A DNA stretch of 64,000 nucleotides, from assembly GCF_000379605.1 (NCBI RefSeq), contig NZ_KB902613.1:62001-126000 (forward strand), written 5' to 3'. The position numbers and the translations under genes are program-made. This document shows, piece after piece, positions 46,832 through 56,899 of the stretch (the first letter of the stretch is position 1; each line of letters begins with the position of its first letter). This DNA comes from Rhizobium giardinii bv. giardinii H152. Its GTDB lineage: Bacteria > Pseudomonadota > Alphaproteobacteria > Rhizobiales > Rhizobiaceae. The notes under the pieces were generated by a model. It was not told the origin of the DNA. It searched no databases and saw nothing but the letters and a program-made list of their open reading frames with translations.

Positions 46832-48157
46832 TCAGCCAGCAACTGCGCTATTTATTGCGGCGGCGAGCCGCTCCACGATCATATCGATTTGCTCGGGTTG
46901 AATAATGTATGGTGGCGCCAGCAGCACATGATCGCCATGCACCCCGTCAATTGTCCCGCCCATTGGGTAACACATCAGGCCGCGGCGCATCGCTTCCTTC
47001 TTGATCCGGGAATGCATCTTGTGGGCTGGATCGAAAGGCTGCTTGCCGTCTTTGTCCGCCACGATCTCCACGCCGCGGAAAAGACCGCGGCCGCGGATGT
47101 CGCCGACATATGGCGATTGTCCAAGCGCCTCGTCGAGTCCGGCCTGCAGGCGATCACCCATCCTGATAACGTTTGCCATCATCTCGGAGCGCGTGATTAT
47201 TTCAATTACCTTACTGGCTGCCGCTGCTGCGATAGGATGTCCGATGTAGGTATGCCCATGCTGGAACAGACCAGACCCATCTGCGAACGCACGGTAGATC
47301 TTTTCGGAGAGCAATACCGCCCCGATCGGCTGGAAGCCTCCGCCCAAACCCTTTGCAATCGTCACAAGATCCGGAACAATCCCCTCCTGTTCCAACGCAA
47401 AGATCGTGCCGGTCCGCCCCATTCCACACATGACTTCATCGAGGATCAGCAAGATGCCATACTTGTCGCACACCTGCCGAACCCGTTTGAAATAGTCGGC
47501 AACCGGCCCCACTGCGCCCAGCGTCGCTCCGACCACCGGTTCGGCGACGAAAGCCATGACCTTGTCGTCGCCAAGTTCAAGGATCTTGTCTTCGAACTCC
47601 GCGGCCAGACGCTCGGCATAAGCCTCGAGCGTTTCGCCTTCCTGTTGATCGCGGTAGGCATAGCAGGGAGAAACATGATGTGTTTCAGGCAAGATCGGTT
47701 TGAACTGGGCACGGCGCCAAGCATTGCCGCCTGTTGCCAGAGCACCGATCGTATTGCCGTGATAGCTCTGCCGACGTGCGATGATGTGGCGCCGTTGGGG
47801 TTGCCCGATTTCGACAAAATACTGGCGCGCCATCTTGAGGGCAGCCTCGACAGCTTCTGAGCCGCCCGACACCAAGTAGACATAATCGAGACCTTCCGGC
47901 GCGAGTTCAATCAATTGCTCTGCAAGCCGCTCGGCGACATCAGTCGTAAAGAAGGACGTGTGAGCATAGCTGATACGGCCCATCTGCACCTTCATCGCGT
48001 CCAAAACTTCTGGATGATTGTGGCCGAGGCAACTTACAGCTGCGCCGCCTGATCCATCTATATAGCTCCGGCCTTCGCTGTCGGTGATGTAGATACCTTC
48101 ACCTGCCAAAGCTCGTGGCAAATGCGTACCGATCGTTCGATGCAAAATTTTGGTCAT
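46832..48157 (-). CDS. Class III PLP aminotransferase
   Basis: The 441-residue enzyme has class III (ornithine/GABA-type) features: VSGGSEAVEAALKMARQY, SYHGNTIGALATGG, ILLILDEVMCGMGRTG and the PLP-lysine segment LVTIAKGLGGGFQPIGAV. The ATG at 48157 is chosen because the domain starts there; an upstream ATG at 48190 adds 11 residues. It heads the leftward operon and faces the rpiR gene. Substrates of this class carry an omega- or beta-amino group; an ectoine-pathway role (2,4-diaminobutyrate transaminase) is possible but not shown by sequence. Confidence 0.9.
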   Translation of the reverse strand: MTKILHRTIGTHLPRALAGEGIYITDSEGRSYIDGSGGAAVSCLGHNHPEVLDAMKVQMGRISYAHTSFFTTDVAERLAEQLIELAPEGLDYVYLVSGGSEAVEAALKMARQYFVEIGQPQRRHIIARRQSYHGNTIGALATGGNAWRRAQFKPILPETHHVSPCYAYRDQQEGETLEAYAERLAAEFEDKILELGDDKVMAFVAEPVVGATLGAVGPVADYFKRVRQVCDKYGILLILDEVMCGMGRTGTIFALEQEGIVPDLVTIAKGLGGGFQPIGAVLLSEKIYRAFADGSGLFQHGHTYIGHPIAAAAASKVIEIITRSEMMANVIRMGDRLQAGLDEALGQSPYVGDIRGRGLFRGVEIVADKDGKQPFDPAHKMHSRIKKEAMRRGLMCYPMGGTIDGVHGDHVLLAPPYIIQPEQIDMIVERLAAAINSAVAG

Positions 48158-48376
48158 ATTGATTTCTCGGGCTATGTGTCTATCCGGCATGCCGGCAGTT
48201 CCTGTTTATTGATTTGCAGGTTTTTCAAAAAAATGCAACACTTGTTTTATACACGAATTTCTGATGCATTTGTTTTCTCAATTGCGAGGCATTCGCCAGG
48301 TTTCCAGGGGCAGGCCCGAAGTTTCGGAAATATTTGACTTTTTCGTCGGGTAGAGAGATGGTTCGGTTGATTTATA
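48158..48376. promoter_or_regulatory. A+T-rich divergent promoter region between aminotransferase and RpiR regulator
   Basis: This 219-base gap is markedly A+T-rich compared with its surroundings (for example TTTTTCAAAAAAATGC near 48220) and separates divergent genes, so it should hold both promoters and the RpiR operator. Two ATGCA-containing half-sites flank a TTGTTTTATAC stretch. I cannot fix exact promoter elements. Confidence 0.45.
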
Positions 48377-49276
48377 ATGACCACAATGAGGCAAATGTTG
48401 CAAAAAGGCCCCCTCCACGCTCATATCATTGAGCGATTCGACGACATGTCCGATCAGTTGCAGCAAGCAGCTCGCCACATCCTCGAACATCCGCAGGAAG
48501 TGGCGCTCGTTTCGATGCGTGAGCTGGCGCGAAATGCGGGCGTGCAACCATCGACGATGACCCGCCTTGTAAAATTCTTGGGATTTCCTGGCTACGACGA
48601 GTTTCGTAGTCAGCATGCCGATGTTATTCGCGTCAGCGCCGACGGGTTTGCGGCTCGGGCGCTGCAGCGGGACGAAGGCGGAAATGTTGAGGGACTGGCG
48701 CTACGGATGCTTCAGAACCTTTCTGCTCAGGTTGCTCGCCTCTGCGAACCTGATTCGCTTCTACGGCTAACCACAATGGCCGGCCACCTGGGCAAAGCTC
48801 GTAAGATCTATGTTCTCGGGCTGCGTTCTTGCCATTCCGTTGCCTGGCATTTTCATTATGTCATGACGTTACTTGGAGATAAGACGGTGCATCTCGACGG
48901 GCCGGCTGGCACGAGCGGTGATGCGCTCATTCGTGCTGAGTCCGAAGATGTTCTGCTCGCAGTTTCTATAAGTCCATATTCCCGTTACACACTGGAGCTC
49001 GCCGAGGTTGCTCGGGAAAAGGGAATGGGAATTGTTGCGATTACAGATAGTGAAGTTTCCCCTCTCGTAACCATTGCTGACCACGTCGTGCTTTTCTCAA
49101 CCGAGAGTCAGACGTTTTTCCATACGTTAGTTCCCGCCCTTGCAGTCTCGGAAGTTCTCTGCGGTCTGTTGGCTAGCCACAACCGCAGTGCCGCTTTGGA
49201 AGAACTTAAGCGTGCCGATCGCCATCTCTCCGCGATGAATACATACGCAACGTCTATCCCGCGGCGAAAGATCTGA
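48377..49276 (+). CDS. MurR/RpiR-family transcriptional regulator
   Basis: The 299-residue protein has the N-terminal RpiR helix-turn-helix (SMRELARNAGVQPSTMTRLV KFLGFPGYDEFR region, about residues 45-78) and a C-terminal SIS sugar-isomerase domain (KIYVLGLRSCHSVAWHFHY, VAITDSEVSPL). SIS domains usually sense a phosphorylated or small ligand. It is divergent from the aminotransferase operon and the likely regulator of the second island. The start could also be one of two near ATGs at 48386 or 48395. Confidence 0.92.
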   Translation: MTTMRQMLQKGPLHAHIIERFDDMSDQLQQAARHILEHPQEVALVSMRELARNAGVQPSTMTRLVKFLGFPGYDEFRSQHADVIRVSADGFAARALQRDEGGNVEGLALRMLQNLSAQVARLCEPDSLLRLTTMAGHLGKARKIYVLGLRSCHSVAWHFHYVMTLLGDKTVHLDGPAGTSGDALIRAESEDVLLAVSISPYSRYTLELAEVAREKGMGIVAITDSEVSPLVTIADHVVLFSTESQTFFHTLVPALAVSEVLCGLLASHNRSAALEELKRADRHLSAMNTYATSIPRRKI

Positions 49277-50195
49277 ATCGGTTCGTAGAGGCGGCTTGGC
49301 GATGATTTCCGCCGTTTACAACGCCGTGTGAATAACCGAACTGATAAAGGCGGATACCTTCTCATCCCACGATGACTTGAAAGCCGCCAGATAACTCGCG
49401 TGCGTCTTCATCGAGAGAAATGAACCTACGCCGCATCATTGTATTCAAATCCTGTCACCAAATGCGGCATTGCAAGATGGAAATCTATGCTCTGGAACTG
49501 CCACCTCTCCGGCAGTCTTCGTTGTTGCCCGTTTTCCCCTATTCACATCCGCCAGCCCGATCAAAATTCGACGGTGACGCCAAACTTTTTCGTCGCCACA
49601 TACCTTATGTTCCCTTGAACGGCAGACGGCCAACCAAGGGCCTACAAATACTGCTTCGCTCCATTCACGGACGGCTATCCGAATTTCCGACGGAACCACC
49701 TTGCGTGTTCGAGCGAGCCCCCGATTTTGCCGTCATCAAACTCATCGGGATTCTTCTCGAACTCAAATTCGCCGCCGAGACCCATCCCCCGTAAGATCGA
49801 CGCCTCCAAGAAGTCCGCCAACGCATTTCAACCTACCATTTTTGAAAGCTACTCGGGCGCCAATTCAGAAAGCAAATTTCTTGCCTACCCTCACGGGAGT
49901 TGAATAGCCAAGAGCCCCACGTTCGTCCCGCTGAATATCCCCGTTCTCGAAATCGGTTTCGGTCAGGATAGGTACGTCCATACATACCCTCCGCCAGATG
50001 AAATGTCAGCATACCACAAGTCCGCTCGCCAGACTTTTCTACTCACTAAGTTTGACCGAGGCGCGCAATTTAAGCGCCAATGGCACATTGACACAAATGG
50101 TGCATTCACATAAAGATAAAACAAATGATGCGAGTGAGCTAGGGAAACGGTGGCAGCGGATGCATGCCATCTGCTCCGACAATGTGGAGAACACA
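49277..50195. other. Degenerate region with possible gene remnants
   Basis: No intact gene is convincing in these 919 bases. On the minus strand there are short coherent protein ends: one ending GALGYSTPVRVGKKFAF at 49865, and one ending SAFISSVIHTAL near 49322. Neither can be extended without stops, and I could not identify a parent family. The stretch is probably a decayed leftward gene between rpiR and the next operon. Its last 100 bases should contain the promoter of the following operon. Confidence 0.4.
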
Positions 50196-51314
50196 ATGAA
50201 CTATGAGACCGTCCGGTACGAGTTGAGTGAGCCCTTCTCGCCCGCGTCGCCCGAAAGCGTGGACATGTTGCCACAATCTCTTAGGCTCGCCGTCGAGACT
50301 GCTCGGGTCTGGGTAGACGAGGGCCGCATCGTTGGTGCAGTGATGCTGGTGATCCGCCGGAATCGAATCGTTTTGCACGAGGCGGTTGGTTGGAGCGACC
50401 GAGAGCGCCAGATTCCGATGAAAACCGACACGATCTTTATGATGCGCTCAATGACGAAGCCGCTCCTCGGCACGGCCATCCTGATGTTGAAAGAAGACGG
50501 GCGGCTGACGCTCCAGGATAGAGTGTGCGAGTATCTCCCGGCATTTGACAATGAGCGTTCGCGCGACATTACGATCTACCAGCTTCTCACTCACACCTCT
50601 GGAATCACCGGCTCGATTGTTGGGAATATTGGGGCCGCGCGATACGCCTCACTGCGTCAGGCGGTTGACGAGGTTGGTCGGAAAGGACCCGAACATCCGC
50701 CCGGCACGCGATATGAATACAGTGATCCGGGCTCGAGCACTCTTGGGGCGGTTGTCGCCGAGATCTCCGAGATGCCTGTCGAAGACTTCATCAGCAACCG
50801 AATTTTGGAGCCGCTCCGGATGGGCGACTCGTTCTTAGACTTCAAGCTGCAGCCTGGCGATCCACGTGCAGAACGTGTTGCCGCAAGCTACTGCAGGGAG
50901 AACGGCGAGAGCGGCCCCTGGACAAAGACCTGGGATAACACGCAACCGGAGGAAGTCCCGTTTTTCCGGGGCTCCGGCGGCCTTTTCGCTTCGGGTATCG
51001 ATTATGCGAAGTTTTTGTCCTGCATGCTGGACGGTGGGCGCTTTGGCGACTGCCGCTTGCTGTCGGAGGAGGCTGTCGAACTCGCCACGGGCCCAAGCGC
51101 GATGTCGAATGAATACGGTCTCCATTGGCAAGCATTCGGCGATGGTGTTTTTGGGCATGGGGGACATCAAGGCACTTTATCCTGGGTTGATAAGGAAAAT
51201 GACCTAATCGGCCTCTATTTGACCCAGTCGGAATCGACGGGGAACGCTACTCGTCCGGAGTTCAAGAAGCTGGTGGAGAGCGCAATCGTGAAAAAGCGAG
51301 CTAACGCGCTCTAG
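50196..51314 (+). CDS. Beta-lactamase-fold serine hydrolase (class C/EstB/MlrB-like)
   Basis: The 372-residue protein has the penicillin-binding fold: SMTK (SxxK, Ser85-Lys88), the Tyr motif region TRYEYSDPGSSTLG and GHGGHQG near the C-terminus in place of KTG. The ATG at 50196 has TGGAGAAC upstream; the frame is open further upstream but looks non-coding. No signal peptide is seen, so it is probably cytosolic. Such enzymes act as esterases, amidases or D-aminopeptidases; MlrB of microcystin degradation is a relative. It begins the operon with the dipeptide-type importer. Confidence 0.9.
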   Translation: MNYETVRYELSEPFSPASPESVDMLPQSLRLAVETARVWVDEGRIVGAVMLVIRRNRIVLHEAVGWSDRERQIPMKTDTIFMMRSMTKPLLGTAILMLKEDGRLTLQDRVCEYLPAFDNERSRDITIYQLLTHTSGITGSIVGNIGAARYASLRQAVDEVGRKGPEHPPGTRYEYSDPGSSTLGAVVAEISEMPVEDFISNRILEPLRMGDSFLDFKLQPGDPRAERVAASYCRENGESGPWTKTWDNTQPEEVPFFRGSGGLFASGIDYAKFLSCMLDGGRFGDCRLLSEEAVELATGPSAMSNEYGLHWQAFGDGVFGHGGHQGTLSWVDKENDLIGLYLTQSESTGNATRPEFKKLVESAIVKKRANAL

Positions 51315-51385
51315 GGGTCTGGCCCTCGAGGAGGGGTCGCCACGACAAAGTTCGCAACGAAACTACTCAACACAGGGAGGAACAC

Positions 51386-52993
51386 ATGCATATTTCTCGA
51401 CGCGATCTCATCAAGCTGAGCGTATCTGCAGGAGCCGCTTTTGCGGCCCCGTCTATCCTGCGTGCTCAGGCGGCTTCAGCAGACACGCGCGTGGTCCGCG
51501 TGGTGCTGGACCAACTCCCCTCGGGCTTCGACCCTCACAATACGACAAGTGCCAACACTGGAAACCATGCCCTGGCGATCTATGATATGCTTTTTGGGTT
51601 CGACTCCCAGCGGGTGGCGCGCCCGCAAATGATCGGAAATTGGGGCGTATCCGAGGACAGGAAGACCTATACATTCGCGCTCAGGGACGGCCTGGGCTTC
51701 CACGACGGCACCCCTGTCACCGCAGCAGACTGTGTGGCTTCAATTCGGCGTTGGGGCGCGGGTTCCTCGGGTGGAAAACTGCTCATGGAAAGGACCAAGG
51801 ACGTTTCGAAGAAGGATGATAAAACCTTCACGATCGAGTTGAGGGAGCCATTTGAGCTTCTGATCGAAGCGCTGGCCTCGCCGTCGCAGTTACTAGCGAT
51901 AATGCGGGAGAAGGACGCTAATCTTCCCCCAGCGGAGCAAGTAACTGCCAATATCGGATCGGGGCCGTTCAGGTTCAATCACGCACTGGCCAAGCCGGGT
52001 GCAAGCTTCACGTACGACCGCAATGAAAAATACGTTCCCCGCAACGAGGCGCCCGACGGATTCGCCGGGGGGAAGATCGTTAAAGTCGATCGAGCCATCT
52101 GGGAGAACATCGCCGATCAACAGACTGCTTTGGCCGCGTTGCAGGCGGGTGAGATTGATTTGCTGCTTACTTGCCCGCCGGACTTCTATTCTACTGTCGA
52201 GGGAGATCCCAACCTTCAACTACAGCTTGTGGTTAAGGGGGGGCAATGCATGTTTGCACGAGTAAACTTCCTTCAGCCGCCATTCGACAACGTCAAGGCG
52301 CGTCAAGCGCTATTGCACTTGGTTGATCAGGAGGCGTTCCTGAGCGTCCTGGCTCCCGATCCAAGATACGTCCACCCCATGACGTCGATGTTCGGCAATG
52401 GCTCGCCATACACGAATGACGAAAACACGGGATGGTATAAAAAAGGCGGCGATCCAGAAAAAGCCAAGCAGCTCTTCAAGGAGGCTGGATACGCTGGCGA
52501 GAAGGTCGTCATTCTTGACTCGACTGACTGGGCACAGGGCGACGTTTCCGCTCAGCTACTGGCGTCAGAGCTGAAGAAAATCGGCGTCAACGCAGAGTTG
52601 GCACCGAGCGACTGGGCGGGCATTGTCGCGCGCCGAGCGAACAAGGGTCCGGCTGAGAAAGGTGGCTGGAACGTTCACATATCGAGTTGGCCTAATGGCG
52701 CCTTCTCCGATCCACTTGGGTGCGCGCTCCTCAGCGCGAATGGCGAAAATGCTTGGTACGGCTGGCCAAAGAACGATGAATATGAGGCGCTGCGCGCCAA
52801 GTGGGCCGCAGTTGAAACGATGGATGAGCGCAAGGCTCTGGCCCGCAAAATGCAACATCTTTGGTGGGACTTTGTCGGAGCGGTTTTCTTGGGTCAAGCG
52901 GTCTCGCCCTCCGCGCGACGGAAGACTCTCACCGGCGTCATAAGCACTGATGGGTCGGCTCCGATGTGGAATATGCAGAAGGCTGAGGCGTAA
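51386..52993 (+). CDS. ABC importer substrate-binding protein, peptide/nickel family 5
   Basis: A 535-residue family 5 binding protein with a classic twin-arginine signal peptide (SRRDLIK, hydrophobic stretch, then AQA), so it should be exported folded through Tat. Mature landmarks include RVVLDQLPSGFDPHNTT, YTFALRDGLGFHDGTPVTAAD and RQALLHLVDQEAFL. Family members bind di- and oligopeptides, opines or similar. It is followed at once by permease genes; its stop overlaps the next ATG. Confidence 0.94.
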   Translation: MHISRRDLIKLSVSAGAAFAAPSILRAQAASADTRVVRVVLDQLPSGFDPHNTTSANTGNHALAIYDMLFGFDSQRVARPQMIGNWGVSEDRKTYTFALRDGLGFHDGTPVTAADCVASIRRWGAGSSGGKLLMERTKDVSKKDDKTFTIELREPFELLIEALASPSQLLAIMREKDANLPPAEQVTANIGSGPFRFNHALAKPGASFTYDRNEKYVPRNEAPDGFAGGKIVKVDRAIWENIADQQTALAALQAGEIDLLLTCPPDFYSTVEGDPNLQLQLVVKGGQCMFARVNFLQPPFDNVKARQALLHLVDQEAFLSVLAPDPRYVHPMTSMFGNGSPYTNDENTGWYKKGGDPEKAKQLFKEAGYAGEKVVILDSTDWAQGDVSAQLLASELKKIGVNAELAPSDWAGIVARRANKGPAEKGGWNVHISSWPNGAFSDPLGCALLSANGENAWYGWPKNDEYEALRAKWAAVETMDERKALARKMQHLWWDFVGAVFLGQAVSPSARRKTLTGVISTDGSAPMWNMQKAEA

Positions 52994-53934
52994 TGGCCGG
53001 TTACATTCTTCGCAGATTGGTTTCGACCATCGCCGTCATGGTGATGGTCGGGATTTTCGTCTTCCTGCTTCTCAGGCTGGCGCCTGGCGACCCGGCTGCC
53101 ATGATCGCCGGCAGGTCAGCCACGGAGGAGATGATCGCCGGCATCCGTGAGCAACTTGGCTTGAACGATCCTATGCCGGTTCAGTTTATGCATTGGGTAG
53201 GCGACATGCTCGCCGGAGATTTTGGCACTTCCATACTTGCCGGACGGCCGGTTCTCGAACTCTTGTCGCAACGGCTTGAACCAACCCTGTCGCTGGCAAT
53301 CCTGACAATGATCCTTGCGGTAACGATTGGCGTCTCCTTCGGGGTACTCGCAGCATGGCGAGCTGGGGGTTTCGTCGATCGCATTCTCACTGGATTTTCA
53401 GCGCTCGGATATTCCGTTCCGGTCTTCGTCATCGGCTTCTTCCTGATCTACTTTTTTGCCGTGCGGACACATTGGCTGCCGGTCCAGGGATATGTGCCGA
53501 TGAGCAATGGCATCGCACTCTGGTTTATGCACCTGATCCTGCCTACCGTCACCTTGGGCCTCGGCTTCATTGCATTTATCGCCCGGGTCACGAGAGCCAG
53601 CATGCTGGAAGTTCTGTCGGAAGATTATATGCGAACGGCAGTTGCTAAGGGCGCATCGTCCTATGCAATGCTTTTCCACCATGCTTTGAAGAATGCCGGT
53701 GTACCGATCCTCACCGTAGTTGGCATAAGCTTCGCTTATCTAATTGGCGGCGTCGTCATCACGGAAACCGTGTTCAACTTACCGGGTATTGGTCGTTTGG
53801 TCGTCGACGCAATCAACAACCGTGACTATCCCATCATCCAAAGCGTGCTCATCCTGACTTCGGGACTGTACGTCCTCATCAACCTCACGGTCGATCTAAC
53901 CTATATGCTGATCGACCCGCGCATCCGGTACTGA
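52993..53934 (+). CDS. Dipeptide-type ABC importer permease 1 (DppB type)
   Basis: A 313-residue inner-membrane protein with about six hydrophobic segments and the DppB N-terminus (GYILRRLVSTIAVMVMVGIF). The coupling-loop EAA region is EDYMRTAVAKGASSYAMLF. The ATG overlaps the binding-protein stop. It pairs with the next gene to form the channel. Confidence 0.94.
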   Translation: MAGYILRRLVSTIAVMVMVGIFVFLLLRLAPGDPAAMIAGRSATEEMIAGIREQLGLNDPMPVQFMHWVGDMLAGDFGTSILAGRPVLELLSQRLEPTLSLAILTMILAVTIGVSFGVLAAWRAGGFVDRILTGFSALGYSVPVFVIGFFLIYFFAVRTHWLPVQGYVPMSNGIALWFMHLILPTVTLGLGFIAFIARVTRASMLEVLSEDYMRTAVAKGASSYAMLFHHALKNAGVPILTVVGISFAYLIGGVVITETVFNLPGIGRLVVDAINNRDYPIIQSVLILTSGLYVLINLTVDLTYMLIDPRIRY

Positions 53935-53935
53935 T

Positions 53936-54817
53936 ATGACGCTCCCCGCCGCAACACTTGAAATCACGCCGACGGCCCCGCTGGGATTTTCCGGCCTTGC
54001 CCGTATCGCGAGGCGGCATCCGCTGGTTCTGATCGGCGGTGGCCTGCTGGCGCTTCTGATCGTACTGGCGCTCTCGGCGTCACTTTACGCCGGCGATCCA
54101 GGGAACATGGATCCGTTCAAACGACTACAGCCACCTTCGGCCGAAATGTGGTTCGGGAGTGACCATCTAGGCCGCGATGTGTTTGCCCGAACAATTTTCG
54201 GCGCGCGGATATCCCTGATGGTCGGGCTGGCATCGGCGGCTTGCGCCGCTCTTGTCGGGCTCCTGATCGGCATTCTCGCCGGTTACAACCGCATGTTCGA
54301 CAATATCGTCATGCGGGTGATGGACGGTTTGATGTCGATCCCGACGATCCTGTTGGCCATAGCCCTTATCTCTTTGACCGGCCCCGGGATCGGTATTCTT
54401 ATCGTTGCCATAGCGATCCCTGAAACGCCCGCGGTCGCGCGCCTGGTTCGTTCAGTGGTCCTCAGCGTGCGAGAACGTCCGTACGTGGAGGCCGCCCTCT
54501 GCGGCGGTGCGAGGCTTCACAAAGTGCTGTGGCGGCATATCCTCCCGAGCACTATTCCGGCGCTCATGGTGCAGGGTGCCATAGTCTGTGCGAGCGCGAT
54601 TATGACGGAGGCGGCGCTCAGTTTCCTCGGCGCAGGTGTTCCACCTGAGATCCCCAGCTGGGGCAACATGATCGCCAGTTCGCGGCTCTATCTTGCCATT
54701 GCTCCACTGACGATCTTTGGCCCCGGGATATGTCTCGCTGTCACGGTGCTTGCGGTGAACCTTTTGGGGGATGGTCTGCGCGATATGTTCGATCCCCGCG
54801 CGAAGCGGAGGCGCTGA
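53936..54817 (+). CDS. Dipeptide-type ABC importer permease 2 (DppC type)
   Basis: A 293-residue inner-membrane permease of the DppC/OppC type, with the N-terminal segment PLVLIGGGLLALLIVLAL, the conserved FGSDHLGRDVFARTIFGAR and the coupling loop ERPYVEAALCGGARLHKVLW. It lies 1 base after DppB and 1 base before the first ATPase. Confidence 0.94.
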   Translation: MTLPAATLEITPTAPLGFSGLARIARRHPLVLIGGGLLALLIVLALSASLYAGDPGNMDPFKRLQPPSAEMWFGSDHLGRDVFARTIFGARISLMVGLASAACAALVGLLIGILAGYNRMFDNIVMRVMDGLMSIPTILLAIALISLTGPGIGILIVAIAIPETPAVARLVRSVVLSVRERPYVEAALCGGARLHKVLWRHILPSTIPALMVQGAIVCASAIMTEAALSFLGAGVPPEIPSWGNMIASSRLYLAIAPLTIFGPGICLAVTVLAVNLLGDGLRDMFDPRAKRRR

Positions 54818-54818
54818 C

Positions 54819-55826
54819 ATGCAAATGCATAACACGATAAGGGATGAAGTACTTCTAGACGTTAGAAGCCTTGAAACACATTTTTACGGCGAAGAGAGCG
54901 TCACTCATGCGCTGGGCGGCATCAGCTTCCAGATAATGAAGGGCGAAACCGTCGGTGTCGTCGGCGAGTCCGGGTGCGGCAAGAGCGTCACCGCTCTTTC
55001 CATTCTTCGCCTACTGCCGAAGCTGACAGCGAGAACTGTAGGCGGCGAGGTCCGATTCCACGGACAAGACCTTTTGAAGTTGTCCGAGCAGGAGATGCGA
55101 AAGATCCGCGGCGGTAAGATCGCCATGATCTTCCAGGATCCGATGACGAGCCTAAACCCGGTTTATACGGTTGGCCACCAAATTGCCGAAGCGATACAGA
55201 TTCATACGGGAGTTAGCCGTTCAAGTGCGTTGACCGAGGCCGAGGAGATGCTCCGTTTTGTCCGCATCGCTGACCCCGAGCGTCGTGTCAGCAACTACCC
55301 CTATGAAATGTCAGGCGGCATGCGCCAACGCGTCATGATCGCCATGGCCCTTGCCTGCTCGCCGGAACTGTTGATCGCCGACGAGCCGACAACCGCACTC
55401 GACGTCACGATCCAGGCCCAGATCTTGCGTCTGATCGTCGATCTGAAGGAGCGCACGGGGACAGCCGTGATGTTCATTACCCATGACCTTGGCGTCGTGG
55501 CCGAGACATGCCAGCGCGTTATCGTTATGTATGCCGGCCGGATCGTCGAGCAAGCTTCCGTGATGGATCTGTTCGCGCGACCCATGCACCCGTACACTCA
55601 GGCTCTCATGCACTCCGTACCTGATCGACGGCGAGGCCGACAGAGCCGTCTGCCCGAAATTCCTGGAATTGTACCTAACCTCCGTGACCCGATTATCGGG
55701 TGCAGCTTTGCGCCTCGCTGCCCGTTCGCAATTGACATTTGCCGCGAGAAGACGCCCGTCCTGCGTGACATTGAATCAGGTCATGCCGCGGCATGCTGGC
55801 GCTCAGAGGAGATTGTATGCGCATGA
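54819..55826 (+). CDS. Dipeptide-type ABC importer ATPase 1 (DppD type)
   Basis: The 335-residue ATPase has Walker [10 protein letters not shown], the signature region [16 protein letters not shown], Walker [15 protein letters not shown] and the C-terminal oligopeptide/dipeptide transporter extension with Cys residues ([17 protein letters not shown]). The ATG at 54819 is used because it directly follows the permease stop. It works with the next ATPase as a heterodimer. Confidence 0.94.
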   Translation: MQMHNTIRDEVLLDVRSLETHFYGEESVTHALGGISFQIMKGETVGVVGESGCGKSVTALSILRLLPKLTARTVGGEVRFHGQDLLKLSEQEMRKIRGGKIAMIFQDPMTSLNPVYTVGHQIAEAIQIHTGVSRSSALTEAEEMLRFVRIADPERRVSNYPYEMSGGMRQRVMIAMALACSPELLIADEPTTALDVTIQAQILRLIVDLKERTGTAVMFITHDLGVVAETCQRVIVMYAGRIVEQASVMDLFARPMHPYTQALMHSVPDRRRGRQSRLPEIPGIVPNLRDPIIGCSFAPRCPFAIDICREKTPVLRDIESGHAAACWRSEEIVCA

Positions 55827-56899
55827 GCGGTCCATTGCTAAAAGTAGAAGATCTGACCAAGCATTATCCCATTGGTGCGGGATTTTTGAGGAAGCCTTTT
55901 TCTGCCGTCAGAGCGGTCGAGGATGTATCCTTCTCTGTCGAAGCGGGCGAGACTTTGTGCATCGTCGGCGAATCCGGCTGCGGCAAATCCACGGTCGCGC
56001 GGCTGTTGATGCGGCTCGTGGATCCGACGGGCGGTCGCGTCCTGATCGATGGCACCGATATAGCTGGCCTCAAGAAACATGAGTTGCGCGCGTATCGCCG
56101 TCGAATGCAGATGGTGTTTCAAGATCCCTACTCGTCGCTGAACCCGCGTCTTACCGCAGGACAGATCATCACCGAACCCGTCGAGAACTATGAGCGTCTC
56201 AGCCGCAAGCAACGTGAGGCCCTTGCCGCGGACCTCCTCCACAAGGTTGGAATGTCGCCCGAGATGATGCACAGGCTGCCGTCGGAGTTATCGGGTGGCC
56301 AACGCCAGCGGCTCGGGATTGCGCGGGCGCTAGCGCTTAAGCCGTCGATCATCATCGCCGACGAGGCCGTTTCTGCCCTGGATGTCTCCGTGCAGGCACA
56401 GATTCTCAATCTGCTTATGGATCTTCAGCAGCAATTGGGCATTGCCTTCGTCTTCATTTCGCATGACCTCGGTGTTGTGGAGCATCTGGGCCATCGTGTC
56501 GCGGTCATGTATTTGGGGCGGATCGTGGAACTAGCCACATGCGAGGCCCTCTTCGCCCAGCCGGTCCACCCCTACACCGAAGCGCTGATCGCGTCGGCAC
56601 CTGTACCGGATCCCACGCGCGTTCGGCTGGAGGCGCCCGTCGCTGGCGAGGTGCCAAGCCCGATCAACCCGCCGGACGGGTGCGCATTTCATCCCCGTTG
56701 CCCACTCGCGGTCGAGCGTTGTCGAATCGAAGTTCCACCCTTGGTGCCGATGACAGACGGCCGCGTCGTGGCCTGCCATGTGCGCGCCCCAGCATCAGGC
56801 CTGCAGGCGCAATCGGCTGCGGAACGGGATTGTCCAACAGTTCGTCTGGCAGGGGCTAATGAGTCTATCCGAAAATCCGAAAAACCAAACATTACTTAG
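55817..56899 (+). CDS. Dipeptide-type ABC importer ATPase 2 (DppF type)
   Basis: The 360-residue ATPase begins with LLKVEDLTKHYPIGAGFLRK and has Walker [10 protein letters not shown], signature ELSGGQRQRLGIARAL, Walker B IIIADEAVSALDVS and the terminal CAFHPRCPLAVERC segment. The preferred ATG at 55817 has GAGGAG upstream and overlaps the first ATPase by 10 bases; an ATG at 55823 is also possible. It closes the transporter operon; doeA follows after 429 bases. Confidence 0.94.
   Translation: MRMSGPLLKVEDLTKHYPIGAGFLRKPFSAVRAVEDVSFSVEAGETLCIVGESGCGKSTVARLLMRLVDPTGGRVLIDGTDIAGLKKHELRAYRRRMQMVFQDPYSSLNPRLTAGQIITEPVENYERLSRKQREALAADLLHKVGMSPEMMHRLPSELSGGQRQRLGIARALALKPSIIIADEAVSALDVSVQAQILNLLMDLQQQLGIAFVFISHDLGVVEHLGHRVAVMYLGRIVELATCEALFAQPVHPYTEALIASAPVPDPTRVRLEAPVAGEVPSPINPPDGCAFHPRCPLAVERCRIEVPPLVPMTDGRVVACHVRAPASGLQAQSAAERDCPTVRLAGANESIRKSEKPNIT

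Noticed and set aside
49420..49794. Open frame of 124 codons on the plus strand between rpiR and the serine hydrolase
   Set aside because: No ribosome binding site, no domain, and the opposite strand shows fragments that look more protein-like.
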